From contig JAEZYO010000435.1 of assembly GCA_023419055.1 (NCBI GenBank), forward strand, positions 1 to 27,600: a stretch of 27,600 bases of DNA, written 5' to 3'. This DNA is from Pseudomonadota bacterium. Lineage in GTDB: Bacteria; Myxococcota; Polyangia; Polyangiales; Polyangiaceae. The notes beneath the pieces were generated by a model. The model was not told the DNA's origin. It was given only the letters and a program-made list of their open reading frames with translations, and ran no database searches. Shown one piece after another: positions 1 to 10,831 of this stretch (position 1 is its first letter; each line of letters begins with the position of its first letter). The translations under genes and the position numbers were made by a program.

Positions 1-339
1 GCCGATGCCGATGAGGGTCATGGTCACGTCCTCGAGCTCCACGTCCTCACCGTTGAACGACGCCGAGGGCGAGGGCGCGTAGTCGCCGAAAAATCCGCCG
101 CCGATCGCCACGGGCCCGACCGTGCCGCCGATCAAGAGCGTCGACGGGATCGTCACGCCGGAGTAGCCGACCTCGGTTCCGCCCGCCTCGGCCGACGTGC
201 TCATGTACCCGAGCCCGGTGTTCAGCTGAAGGTAGAAGCCATCGTGGGTCATGTCGGCGGCGCGCGCTTCGGAGGAAAGTCCCACACCCGCACACAGAGC
301 GGCACCGAACAACAGCGACTTGATCAGCGTGTGATTCAT
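1..339 (-). CDS. Secreted outer-membrane beta-barrel-like protein (partial, N-terminus only)
   Basis: The minus strand is open from an ATG at 339 to the window edge, giving 113 residues without a stop. It begins with a clear Sec signal peptide: MNHTLIKSLL, a hydrophobic core, then an AxA-type cleavage site (ARA) near residue 27. The mature part alternates small and hydrophobic residues with glycines (GFYLQLNTGLGYM, then VGPVAIGGGFFGDY), as expected for strands of a small outer-membrane barrel. An AAAGGACG ribosome binding site lies about 10 bases before the ATG, which supports this start. The gene is divergent from the SUMF1-like gene at 517. Signal peptide and reading frame are seen directly; the barrel assignment is inferred from strand pattern only, and no specific family is recognised. 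Confidence 0.75.
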   Translation of the reverse strand, partial: MNHTLIKSLLFGAALCAGVGLSSEARAADMTHDGFYLQLNTGLGYMSTSAEAGGTEVGYSGVTIPSTLLIGGTVGPVAIGGGFFGDYAPSPSASFNGEDVELEDVTMTLIGIG

Positions 340-516
340 GAAGTTTCGTCGTCCTTTCAGCTGGGGGAAAAGCGAGCTGCGCGTTGTCGCGCGGCCCTGA
401 GGCGTCCTACGCTGCGCGAGCGCACGCTCCTCCCGCGCTCGACGAAACGAGTCGGCGTTCGGCACACTCGGCCTCCACTCCTGCGACACCGCCTCTCGAT
501 TCAGCACTGATCGACG

Positions 517-1287
517 ATGACCCCCAAAGCTCGTATCACCCTCGGAGCTGGACTCGGCGCGCTGTTCTTGATCGGCAGTGTTTGGCTCGGCCTGCGCTTC
601 CGTGAAGGACCGGTGCTGTGTCCAGGCGCGACGCCGCGCGACGCGCGCTGTCGCTCGAGCGGCGTCGCCAATCAGCGCGTGACCATCCAGGGCAGCCTGG
701 TGTCACTCTCCGGTGCGGACTGGGAGGGCAAGGCGGGCAAGGCCGGACAGGCAAGGGTGGTCTCCTTCGAGATCGACTCGCTCGAGGTCACCGAGGCGCG
801 CTACGCGAGCTGCGTCGCGGCCAGAGCCTGCGCGCCGCTCCGCGCGTCGAGCGCTCCGCTCATGCCCGCACGCGAGATCGCTCCCGAGCAAGCGGAGGCG
901 TTTTGCCGCTTCTCGGGAGGCCGCCTCCCCACCGGGCCGGAATGGTTGCTCGCCGCCGCGGGCAAGGAGGGTCGGCGCTTCCCCTGGGGCTCCACCGGGC
1001 TCGTGTGCCGGCGCGCCGCCTTCGGCCTCGCCGAGGGCCCCTGCGCGAGCGGAGCTCGGCAGCCGGACGAGGTCGCTTCCCGACCGGACGGGAAAACACC
1101 CGAAGGCGTGCTCGATCTCGCAGGAAATGTCGCGGAGTGGGCGCGCGAGCCGGACGGCCGCTTCCTCGCTCGCGGCGGCTCTTACCTGTCGAAGGGCGCG
1201 GCGGAGCTCAAGAGCTGGGCGGCGACCGAGCGATCGGGCCCGGCGCCGGACATCGGCTTCCGCTGCGCGTATCCTTCGACTCCATGA
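517..1287 (+). CDS. Membrane-anchored SUMF1/formylglycine-generating-enzyme-fold protein
   Basis: This is a 256-residue protein with one N-terminal membrane segment (about residues 8-26) and a C-terminal SUMF1 (FGE-sulfatase) domain. Domain hallmarks are EVTEARYASC near the start, RLPTGPEWLLAAAGKEGRRFPWG in the middle, DLAGNVAEW, RGGSYLS and a final GFRCA. In true formylglycine-generating enzymes the stretch after RGGSW carries a catalytic, copper-binding cysteine pair. Here that stretch reads LKSWAATERSG with no cysteine, so sulfatase activation is unlikely; many bacterial SUMF1-fold proteins instead serve as binding or envelope modules. The ATG at 517 has no strong ribosome binding site. 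Its stop overlaps the next start (ATGA at 1284-1287), suggesting translational coupling to cinA. The fold call is firm; the role is unknown. Confidence 0.85.
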   Translation: MTPKARITLGAGLGALFLIGSVWLGLRFREGPVLCPGATPRDARCRSSGVANQRVTIQGSLVSLSGADWEGKAGKAGQARVVSFEIDSLEVTEARYASCVAARACAPLRASSAPLMPAREIAPEQAEAFCRFSGGRLPTGPEWLLAAAGKEGRRFPWGSTGLVCRRAAFGLAEGPCASGARQPDEVASRPDGKTPEGVLDLAGNVAEWAREPDGRFLARGGSYLSKGAAELKSWAATERSGPAPDIGFRCAYPSTP

Positions 1288-2534
1288 CGGTCGCGGTCCT
1301 CTGCAGCGGAACCGAGCTCACGCGCGGTGAGCTCGTCAACACCAACGCCACCTGGCTCGCCGAGCGGCTCACCGAGCTCGGCTTCGAGGTCGCCGCCATC
1401 GACGTCGTCGACGACGACCGCGGGCGCATCATCGCCGCGCTCCGGCGCCTCGGCGCCGAACACGACGTGATCGTCGGCACCGGCGGCCTCGGCCCCACCA
1501 CCGACGATCTGACCACGGAGTGCGTCGCGAGCGTGCTCGGGGTGAAGCTCTTCCGCGACGAGGCGTCGCTCAAGCTCATCGAGGATCGGCTCGCGCAGTT
1601 CGGCCGAAAGATGGCCGCCTCCAACGCCAAACAGGCCGATTTTCCCGAGGGTGCCGTGATCCTCCCGAACTCGAACGGCACCGCGCCCGGCTTCTCGGTG
1701 CGCATCGGGCGCGCGCTCGCCTTCTTCTTGCCCGGCGTCCCGAAAGAGATGCGGACGATGTACGAGCAGAGCGTCGCGACCACGATCCTGCCGCTCCGCA
1801 CTCAGCGCCATTTTCAAGTTCGCCTCAGCACCTTCGGCTTACCCGAGTCCGAAGTGAACGACCGCCTCGCCGGGATCGAAGAGCGCCACGGCGTGACCAT
1901 CGGCTACCGCGCGAAGCTGCCGGAGATCGAGGTCAAGGTGCTGGCGCGCGCCGAGACCGAAGAGCTCGCCCGCGCGCGCTCCGAAGCCGCGACGCGCGAG
2001 GTCCGCGAGCGCCTGGGTGAAGACGCTATTTTCGGCGAGGGCGGCGTACGCTTGCCCGAAGCGGTCGGGGAGCTGCTCGCCGAGCGCGGCCTCACGCTCG
2101 CCGCGGCGGAGTCGTGCACCGGTGGGCTCGTCTCCGAGCTCATGACGGCCATTTCGGGCTCGAGCCGCTATTTCCAGGGCGGCGCGGTGGTCTACTCGAA
2201 CGAGGCGAAGACCGCCCTGCTCGACGTCGACGCGAGCCTCATCGAGCGACACGGCGCGGTCAGCCGCGAGGTCGCCGTCGCGATGGCCGAAGGCGCGCGC
2301 GCGCGCTTGAAGAGCGATCTCGCGCTCTCCATCACCGGCATCGCGGGGCCCACGGGGGGCACCCCCGAAAAGCCGGTCGGCCTCGTCCACTACGCCGTCG
2401 CTTCGGCGAACGGAGTCTCGCACCGGCAGAAGGTGTTCATCGGCGATCGCGAGCAGGTGCGCCTGCGCGCCGCCTTCGCCGCGCTCGCGCTCACGCGCGC
2501 GGTCGTGCGGCACGGCCATCGAGACGCTCCATGA
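1284..2534 (+). CDS. cinA: CinA family protein (nicotinamide-nucleotide amidase / competence-damage protein)
   Basis: The 416-residue product is a full-length two-domain CinA. The N-terminal MoCF/MogA-like domain shows GTELTRGELVNTN near the start and GGLGPTTDD at residues 67-75. The C-terminal amidase domain carries ESCTGG at 276-281, whose serine is the usual nucleophile, followed by YSNEAKTALL and ITGIAGPTGG. In characterised members the C-terminal domain deamidates nicotinamide mononucleotide in pyridine nucleotide salvage, and the N-terminal domain has ADP-ribose pyrophosphatase activity in some. An upstream frame extension exists, but homology begins at the ATG at 1284, where the ATGA overlap with the SUMF1 gene also supports the start. 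It overlaps thpR by another ATGA (2531-2534); cinA next to thpR is a common bacterial arrangement. Confidence 0.95.
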   Translation: MTVAVLCSGTELTRGELVNTNATWLAERLTELGFEVAAIDVVDDDRGRIIAALRRLGAEHDVIVGTGGLGPTTDDLTTECVASVLGVKLFRDEASLKLIEDRLAQFGRKMAASNAKQADFPEGAVILPNSNGTAPGFSVRIGRALAFFLPGVPKEMRTMYEQSVATTILPLRTQRHFQVRLSTFGLPESEVNDRLAGIEERHGVTIGYRAKLPEIEVKVLARAETEELARARSEAATREVRERLGEDAIFGEGGVRLPEAVGELLAERGLTLAAAESCTGGLVSELMTAISGSSRYFQGGAVVYSNEAKTALLDVDASLIERHGAVSREVAVAMAEGARARLKSDLALSITGIAGPTGGTPEKPVGLVHYAVASANGVSHRQKVFIGDREQVRLRAAFAALALTRAVVRHGHRDAP

Positions 2535-3121
2535 GCTCGGGCGAGCGCGTGCGCGCCTTCTTCGCGCTACCGCTCCCCGAAAACCTCGAGCAGGCGGCGC
2601 TCGCAGCGCAAGCTCTGCTCCGGCGTCGCTCGTCCCACACTCGACTTTCCCCGCGCTTTCCCGCGCCGGATCACCTGCACCTGACCTTGAAGTTCCTGGG
2701 TTGGGTCGCCGCGGAGGATCTGCCGAAGCTCGCCGAAGAGCTCGCCGACGCCGCTCGCCACCACCCCGCGTTCCAGGTGGAGACCGGTTTGCTCGACGCC
2801 TTCCCGAGCCCTCGACGCGGTCGCGTGATCGTGCTGCACCTCGACGACGCGGCTCGGCGCATCGCGGCGCTCGCCGAGGCTTGCGAGACCATCGGCGAGA
2901 CGATCGGCGTGCCGCGCGAGACGCGTGCGTTCAAATCGCACGTCACGCTCGCTCGCCTGTCCGATCCGGGCGACGTGCGCGCCCTACTCGAAAAGGTGCC
3001 CTTCCCGAAGCTCGGCGCTCGCTTCACGAGCGTCCGTCTCTATCGCTCGACGCTGCTCCCGAGTGGGAGCCAGTACTCGCTGCTCTCCGAAGCGACGCTC
3101 GCTCTCGATCCATCATTTTGA
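2531..3121 (+). CDS. thpR: RNA 2',3'-cyclic phosphodiesterase (LigT/2H family)
   Basis: The product has 196 residues, normal for the bacterial ThpR/LigT branch of the 2H phosphoesterases. Both catalytic HxTx motifs are present: HLTL at residues 50-53 and HVTL at 137-140. The N-terminus (VRAFFALPLPE) matches the family opening. These enzymes hydrolyse 2',3'-cyclic phosphate ends of RNA and can ligate tRNA halves in vitro. The start ATG overlaps the cinA stop, which fixes the start and implies one transcript with cinA and the SUMF1-like gene. The gene ends at a TGA just before the decayed region at 3275-3816. Confidence 0.93.
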   Translation: MSSGERVRAFFALPLPENLEQAALAAQALLRRRSSHTRLSPRFPAPDHLHLTLKFLGWVAAEDLPKLAEELADAARHHPAFQVETGLLDAFPSPRRGRVIVLHLDDAARRIAALAEACETIGETIGVPRETRAFKSHVTLARLSDPGDVRALLEKVPFPKLGARFTSVRLYRSTLLPSGSQYSLLSEATLALDPSF

Positions 3122-3274
3122 TTTTGGGTGGGTCGCCCGGGGTGGAACCATCGCTTACTGCGTGGTCTCCAAAGGGACGCCCGGAGTGTGAAGCGCCGCC
3201 CGAGCGCCCGTTCGCGAACTCCACGGCGTTACACGCAACTCGCGCCCGCCGCGACCGACCTGAGGTCTACGAGC

Positions 3275-3816
3275 ATGCCTTCGTCACGCACGAGCTCATT
3301 TTGACCCTGTTTCGGAACCGTCCGGAGCTCGCGGCCGAGCCACTGCGTGAAGCGCTCGGTCTCGAGCTGCCTCGATACACCGAGGCGCGGCTCGACTCGG
3401 TCGAGCTTTCGCAGGCCGTGCTGGCCCGTCTACGTCGCGAACCCTCCGCGCTCGGATCGCGTGCAAGGTCGAGCTACTCGTCGTTGCTCCGGACGAAGCG
3501 GTGGCGCGCTGGGCGGCCACACCGATAGAACTCGGTCGACAGTCCGTCGTCGTTCCACTCGTGATCGGCTCCTCGGGGGTCCCCGTCATCGTCTGATCCG
3601 GCTCACGCCGTCGCGCCGTCGCCGCGCCCGAGCTCGCGCTGCTCTCGGTGATGGCGCACGGAAAGGGTAACGTTTCTACGGCGGTGGAGATCGCGCTCGC
3701 CGCGAGCGCCCGGTGGGAGAGTTCAGCGGCCGGCGTACAGCGCGCGTCTACGCGCACCAAGGGACCCTGCGCTGCTCGAACGCTGGTTAGAGCGCGCCCT
3801 CAGCGTCGGCGAGTGA
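3275..3816 (+). pseudogene. Decayed PD-(D/E)XK-like hypothetical gene, frameshifted and internally deleted
   Basis: No intact gene fits here, but fragments of one protein appear in changing frames. An ATG at 3275 opens MPS; the next frame reads THELILTLFRNRPEL and LPRYTEARLDSVELSQ; another reads WPVYVAN; another reads LRARIACKVELLVVAPDEAV and TPIELGRQSVVVPLVIG, then a TGA at 3594, then PELALLSVMAHGKGN; a last frame gives DPALLERWLERALSVGE and a TGA at 3814. From memory, intact relatives in large myxobacterial genomes carry a segment with a D...ExQ nuclease-like motif between the ELSQ-like and WPVY-like parts. That segment is absent here, so the putative active site is deleted. The fragment order and frame changes are directly visible; the family identity is recalled, not searched. 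The flanks, 3122-3274 and 3817-3901, show nothing recognisable. Confidence 0.7.
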
Positions 3817-3901
3817 GCTCTTCGATCACTAGCCCAGCGGCCTTCCAGCCTCGGCTCGAACGGCGAGTCATGTGTCGCCCGACCGAGCCGTCCGCTCTCG
3901 T

Positions 3902-6553
3902 TCAGTTGAGGTTCGCGGAGCTCGGGCGAGCCTTCTCCGACCCCGCGCGAGCGACGCCGTTGAAGGTGAGCTCTCCACCGGGGATGCGATCGACCACGAT
4001 CGTCTGACCAGGCATGAACTCGCCAGCCAACAAGCGGCGCGCGAGCTCGTCCTCGAGGTGTCGCTGGATCGCGCGCTTCAAGGGGCGGGCGCCGAACTGC
4101 GGATCCCAGCCGATTTCGGCGAGGTAGTCCTTCGCGGCGTCCGACACTTCCAGCAAGAGGTCGCGCTGGGCCAGCCGACCCACGAGGTGCTGCAGCTGGA
4201 TGTCCACGATGCGACGCAGGTTGTCGCGAGCCAGGCGCCGGAACACGACGATCTCGTCGAGGCGATTCAGGAACTCGGGCCGGAACGACAGTCGGAGCGC
4301 GTCGTTCGCGGTCTTCTGCATCTGCTCGGCCTTCTCGTCCTCGGTGAGGTCACGGCGCTCTTCGATCGCGCTGAGCTCGGCGGTGCCGATGTTGCTGGTC
4401 AGGATGATCACCGTGTTCTTGAAGTCCACGGTGCGGCCCTGACCGTCGGTGAGCCTGCCGTCGTCGAGCAGCTGGAGCAGCGTGTTGAAGACGTCCGGGT
4501 GAGCCTTCTCCACTTCGTCGAACAGGATCACGCTGTAGGGGCGCCTGCGAACGGGCTCGGTGAGCTGCCCGCCTTCGTCGTACCCGACGTAACCGGGCGG
4601 CGCGCCGATCAACCGAGAGACGGCGTGCCGCTCCATGTACTCGCTCATGTCGATGCGAATCATCGCGCGCTCGTCGTCGAACATGAACTCGGCCAGGGCG
4701 CGCGCCGTCTCCGTCTTGCCGACGCCGGTCGGCCCGAGGAAAAGGAACGAACCGATGGGCCGGCGAGTATCGCCGAGGCCCGCGCGCGACCGGCGCACCG
4801 CGTTGGCCACCGCCACGAGCGCGGCGTCTTGACCGACCACGCGGCGACGCAGGTTCTCCTCCATTTGAAGGAGCTTCTGCATCTCGCTCTCGAGCATCTT
4901 CGAGACCGGCACGCCCGTCCATTTGGAGACGATCGCGGCGATGTCTTCCTCGGTCACCTCCTCGCGCAGGTACGAGCCACGCTCCTGCACCTGGTTCAGA
5001 TCGGCGCGCAGCTTCTCGATCTCCTTCTCGAGCTCGGGGAGCTTGCCGTAGTGGATCTCGGCGGCGCGGTTGAGATCGCCCTTGCGACGCGCCTGCTCCT
5101 CTTGCTGGCGGAGCTCCTCGATGTCGACCTGCTTGTCGCGGATCGCCGTGATGAACTCCTTCTCGCGCATCCACTGCGCGCGCATCGCGTCGCGCTTGGA
5201 GTTGAACTCGGCGATCTCGCGCGCGAGCTCGTCGAGGCGAGCCTTGCTGCTCTTGTCGCGCTCGCGCTTGAGCGCTTGCTCCTCCATGCGAAGCTGGATC
5301 AGCTTGCGCTCGATCTGGTCGATTTCTACCGGCAAGCTGTCGATCTCCATCTTGATCTTGGCCGCTGCCTCGTCCACGAGATCGATCGCCTTGTCGGGCA
5401 AGAAGCGGTCGGTGATGTAGCGGTTCGAGAGCGTGGCGGCCGCTACGAGCGCCGAGTCCGTGATGTGGATGCCGTGGTGGACCTCGTAGCGCTCCTTCAA
5501 GCCGCGCAGGATCGCGATCGTGTCCTCCACGGACGGCGGCTCGACGATGACCGGCTGGAAACGCCGCTCGAGGGCCGCGTCCTTCTCGATGTGCTTCCGG
5601 TATTCGTCGAGCGTGGTCGCGCCGATACAGCGGAGCTCGCCGCGCGCGAGCGCGGGCTTCAACATGTTGGCCGCGTCCATGGCGCCTTCGGCCGCGCCGG
5701 CCCCGACCAGGGTGTGGAGCTCGTCGATGAAGAGGATGATGTTGCCGCCGGAGGACTCGACCTCCTTGAGCACCGCCTTCAAGCGATCCTCGAACTCACC
5801 GCGGTACTTGGAGCCGGCCACCATGCTCGCGAGGTCGAGCGCGAGGATGCGCTTGTCCTTGAGCGAATCGGGGACGTCGCCGCTCGCGATGCGCTGCGCG
5901 ATGCCCTCCGCGATCGCCGTCTTACCGACGCCGGGTTCGCCGATCAGCACCGGGTTGTTCTTGGTCCGGCGCGACAGCACCTGCATCACGCGGCGGATCT
6001 CTTCGTCGCGGCCGATCACCGGATCGACCTTGCCGCGCTTGGCCGCGGCGGTGAGATCGCGCGTGTACTTCTCGAGCGCCTGGAACTTGCCTTCCGGATC
6101 CTGGTCCGTCACGCGCTGGCTACCGCGGATTTCGGCGAGCGCGCGCACGAGCTTGTCGTACGAGAGACCGTTGCGATCGAAGATGGCCTGCACGTCCTTG
6201 TCGTGCTTCGCCGCCGCCAGGAGGAAGTGCTCGACCGAGACGTAGTCGTCCTTGAAGCGCTTGGCCTCTTCCTCTGCGTGATTCAAGAGCGGAGTCAGAC
6301 GTCGCCCGAAGGTGGGTTCGGCGCCGCCGCTCACCTTCGGCAATCCCTCGAGCCGCACCCCGAGCTCGGCCGAAAGCTTCTGCGGGCTCGCGCCCGCTCG
6401 CTCGACCAGGGGCGCGCCGACGCCGCCGTCCTGGCTCAAGATCGAGACGAGCAAGTGCTCGGGGATGATTTCGGGGTTACCGCGACGGCTGGCGAGATCC
6501 AGCGCGGCGCGCAAGGCTTCTTGGCTCTTCGTCGTCAGTCGATCCATCCGCAT
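3902..6553 (-). CDS. clpB: ATP-dependent disaggregase ClpB
   Basis: The 883-residue product is a complete Hsp100 disaggregase, slightly longer than E. coli ClpB (857). It has the Clp N-domain ([12 protein letters not shown], residues 3-14), a first AAA+ module with Walker A GEPGVGKT at 205-212 and Walker B ILFIDE, the long coiled-coil middle domain rich in Lys/Glu/Arg that separates ClpB from ClpA and ClpC, and a second AAA+ module with Walker A GPTGVGKT at 607-614 and Walker B VILFDE. There is no ClpP-binding loop motif that I recognise. ClpB works with DnaK to extract and refold aggregated proteins in the cytoplasm. Two ATGs lie close together; the first (6553) is preceded at 8 nt by GGAG and is preferred. 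Sixty bases separate it from the upstream lipoprotein gene, with no obvious heat-shock promoter or CIRCE element. Confidence 0.97.
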   Translation of the reverse strand: MRMDRLTTKSQEALRAALDLASRRGNPEIIPEHLLVSILSQDGGVGAPLVERAGASPQKLSAELGVRLEGLPKVSGGAEPTFGRRLTPLLNHAEEEAKRFKDDYVSVEHFLLAAAKHDKDVQAIFDRNGLSYDKLVRALAEIRGSQRVTDQDPEGKFQALEKYTRDLTAAAKRGKVDPVIGRDEEIRRVMQVLSRRTKNNPVLIGEPGVGKTAIAEGIAQRIASGDVPDSLKDKRILALDLASMVAGSKYRGEFEDRLKAVLKEVESSGGNIILFIDELHTLVGAGAAEGAMDAANMLKPALARGELRCIGATTLDEYRKHIEKDAALERRFQPVIVEPPSVEDTIAILRGLKERYEVHHGIHITDSALVAAATLSNRYITDRFLPDKAIDLVDEAAAKIKMEIDSLPVEIDQIERKLIQLRMEEQALKRERDKSSKARLDELAREIAEFNSKRDAMRAQWMREKEFITAIRDKQVDIEELRQQEEQARRKGDLNRAAEIHYGKLPELEKEIEKLRADLNQVQERGSYLREEVTEEDIAAIVSKWTGVPVSKMLESEMQKLLQMEENLRRRVVGQDAALVAVANAVRRSRAGLGDTRRPIGSFLFLGPTGVGKTETARALAEFMFDDERAMIRIDMSEYMERHAVSRLIGAPPGYVGYDEGGQLTEPVRRRPYSVILFDEVEKAHPDVFNTLLQLLDDGRLTDGQGRTVDFKNTVIILTSNIGTAELSAIEERRDLTEDEKAEQMQKTANDALRLSFRPEFLNRLDEIVVFRRLARDNLRRIVDIQLQHLVGRLAQRDLLLEVSDAAKDYLAEIGWDPQFGARPLKRAIQRHLEDELARRLLAGEFMPGQTIVVDRIPGGELTFNGVARAGSEKARPSSANLN

Positions 6554-6613
6554 CGGCGTATCTCCGGGGGCAACCTTCGTGCCCGAGCGAAGTTAAGTCG
6601 CCGGATGCGCCGA

Positions 6614-7243
6614 TCAACCCCCGCCAGCGCCGCCTTCACTAGTGTTGGGAGCGCCGCCTTCGCCAGTGTTGGGACCACCACCGCCGCCCCCGGCGCCTTC
6701 GGGATCGCAGCTCTCCGAGGTACCTCCGTCGAGGAAAGGTTCCGACTCCACGCAGCCGAGCCCGATCTCGATGGCGCCCGCGATCTTGTCGAGCATGTAC
6801 CCACACTGCCCGACGGGGCGACAGCAGCCCTTGAAGCTGATGACCAGGCCGCTCGAGCCCGGCACCTCGGTGCTCACGTCGGGGCAGCTCTCGTCGAGCA
6901 CGCCCGGTTGATCGCGCGCCTGACAGACGGCGTCGAAGCTTGCGCCGTATGCGGCGAGGCCGCTCGAGTCGAGACCACAAGCGTCGCCGGCCGCGCAGCA
7001 CGGCGCGATGGGCCCTTGACCGAGCAGCTTCAGATCCAGCGGCTCACATGTCTCGTTGCCGCACTCGATCGCCTCGACGGTACCGGCATCGGTACCGCCC
7101 GTGCCTCCGCTCCCCGAGGTCCCGGCGGAGCCGCCGGAGCCGTCGTCCTCGTCGTCGTCACCCCCGCAGGCCGAGGCCATGACGAGGCCGGACAACAACA
7201 GGAAAGCGGCGCAGACGCGGAGGTAGCTCGAGGTTTTCGACAT
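6614..7243 (-). CDS. Cysteine-rich putative lipoprotein with acidic and Gly-rich linkers
   Basis: The 209-residue product has a signal peptide ending in a probable lipobox (ASAC, lipidated Cys26), followed by an acidic run (GGDDDEDDGSGG), then Ser/Gly/Thr linker. The central part (about residues 55-180) holds more than ten cysteines, including two CC pairs, in a hydrophobic context (GPIAPCCAAGDACGL, GCCRPVGQCGYML), which suggests a disulfide-stabilised extracellular domain. The C-terminus is a Gly/Asn/Glu-rich tail with GGAPNTSEGG-type repetition. Similar lipobox plus acidic/Gly-linker openings are common in myxobacterial surface lipoproteins. A GGAG lies upstream of the ATG at 7243. No enzymatic motif is seen and the function is unknown. 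The gene points into clpB, but nothing links the two functionally. Confidence 0.85.
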   Translation of the reverse strand: MSKTSSYLRVCAAFLLLSGLVMASACGGDDDEDDGSGGSAGTSGSGGTGGTDAGTVEAIECGNETCEPLDLKLLGQGPIAPCCAAGDACGLDSSGLAAYGASFDAVCQARDQPGVLDESCPDVSTEVPGSSGLVISFKGCCRPVGQCGYMLDKIAGAIEIGLGCVESEPFLDGGTSESCDPEGAGGGGGGPNTGEGGAPNTSEGGAGGG

Positions 7244-7393
7244 GGTTCGGTGCTCCGCTCAGGAATTGAGCACAGAGTCCCGCCGCCGGCCATCCGCGAT
7301 GTCTCGCAGCCTCGAGCAGCCCTCGTGACGGCGGAGGCGATCGTTCCGACCTCCGCCGTCGATCAAGCAAGCCATCCGACGAGGGCGACCCGA

Positions 7394-7741
7394 TCAGGCT
7401 CGGGCGCGGCGCCGTGACGCTCTGCCGCCGAGCAGACCGATCACGTCGTCCCAACGATCAGGGCTCTTCATCAACGCGCCGAACAAGCCCGGCGGAAGAT
7501 GACCTGCGGCGGCCATCCAGCGATAACGCTCGATCCCGTGCACGTTGAGGTGAGCCGCGATCTCCTCCAGGCGGCCTAAGCCGATCCCTTTGCAGAGGCC
7601 GGACTCCAGCATCCCGACGTAGCTGCCCGAGCGCACGCCGAGCTTCTTCGCGAGATCCTTCTGTGTGAGCCCGCGACCCATCCTCGCTGACCGGATCAGG
7701 CGCCCAATCTTCTTAGTCGTTCCCTTGAGTGTTGTAGCCAT
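7394..7741 (-). CDS. XRE-family helix-turn-helix transcriptional regulator
   Basis: The product has 115 residues starting at the ATG at 7741. Residues about 12-66 form a Cro/C1-type HTH: KIGRLIRSARMGRGLTQKDL, then KKLGVRSGSYVGMLESG with the recognition helix, then LGRLEEIAAHLNV. The C-terminal 50 residues (ERYRWMAAAGHLPPGLF, RWDDVIGLL) resemble no effector domain I know. An in-frame upstream extension to 7840 exists, but it is Arg-rich and unlike the family, so the shorter start is preferred; its ribosome binding site is weak. The 392-nt gap upstream has a palindrome and direct repeats that could be its own operator. The target is not evident. Confidence 0.85.
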   Translation of the reverse strand: MATTLKGTTKKIGRLIRSARMGRGLTQKDLAKKLGVRSGSYVGMLESGLCKGIGLGRLEEIAAHLNVHGIERYRWMAAAGHLPPGLFGALMKSPDRWDDVIGLLGGRASRRRARA

Positions 7742-7850
7742 CGTGTCCCGTGCCACCGAGGCGGTGTTCTCGACTCTGTCGTTGTCGAGGTCCTGTCGGC
7801 GGCCCCTCCTTTCTCGCTCTCTGATTGTCCAAACGATCACTGCAAGGAGT

Positions 7851-7864
7851 TGGTAGGACTACCA
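7851..7864. promoter_or_regulatory. 14-nt perfect palindrome upstream of the HTH gene (candidate operator)
   Basis: TGGTAG-GA-CTACCA is a perfect 6+6 inverted repeat about 110 bases before the ATG of the XRE-type regulator. It is the strongest short palindrome I noticed in the gap 7742-8133. Autoregulation is a common mode for this family, but binding here is only an inference. Confidence 0.35.
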
Positions 7865-7931
7865 TCCGCTCACAGGATCCCTCTCACTTCGGAGGGTAGA
7901 TCGGAGACAGGCACAAAGGGTAGAGTTTGTA

Positions 7932-7967
7932 TCGATAGAGCGAACTCTCTTCGACTTTGTCGATAGA
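7932..7967. repeat. Pair of TCGATAGA direct repeats in the gyrB/HTH intergenic region
   Basis: TCGATAGA occurs at 7932-7939 and again at 7960-7967, 28 bases apart, in the most AT-rich part of the gap between gyrB and the HTH gene. The first copy lies in the self-complementary TATCGATA. A short AGAG-CGAA-CTCT hairpin lies at 7937-7948. These may be regulator sites or chance. No other gene or RNA was recognised in 7742-8133; a further direct repeat, TATCGAGGT, occurs twice at about 8110-8146, just downstream of gyrB and over its stop region. Confidence 0.35.
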
Positions 7968-8133
7968 TTCCGCGCTTTTTGAACAGAAGGGTGCCCGGAC
8001 GCCCTCCCGACCTCGAGGAAGGCGCGACTTACCCCTCATCGAGCGGGGGTATCACACCCCAATTCGGCGCTAGCTCGCGCTCCCGGCCGACTCCCGACAT
8101 CCCTCCTGGTTATCGAGGTCGTCCGGTTGTCCG

Positions 8134-10677
<2,544 letters not shown>

Positions 10678-10702
10678 CTACGCGGGTCGATTCAGACGCT
10701 TT

Positions 10703-10731
10703 CGTATAACCATTCAGAGCGCCTGGCGCAA
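10703..10731 (-). promoter_or_regulatory. Candidate sigma-70-type promoter of gyrB
   Basis: On the minus strand TTGCGC (10726-10731) and TATACG (10703-10708) are separated by exactly 17 bases, upstream of the gyrB TTG start. This would give a leader of about 100 bases and lets gyrB be transcribed apart from dnaN-recF. It rests on motif match only (three of six bases at -35, four of six at -10). Confidence 0.45.
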
Positions 10732-10831
10732 GTCGAATGCTCCTGATTTTCCCCAACGATTTCAGGCATTTCTCAAGGTGCTTCGACGCGCTCGAAACGC
10801 CCTCCTCAGGGGCCCGGAATCAGGGAGAAAT

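Noticed and set aside
3872..7417. Very long open frame on the plus strand opposite clpB and the lipoprotein gene
   Set aside because: It is antisense to a complete ClpB with all motifs; its translation is a Leu/Asp/Arg-rich shadow without domain features, as expected from high GC and third-position bias.
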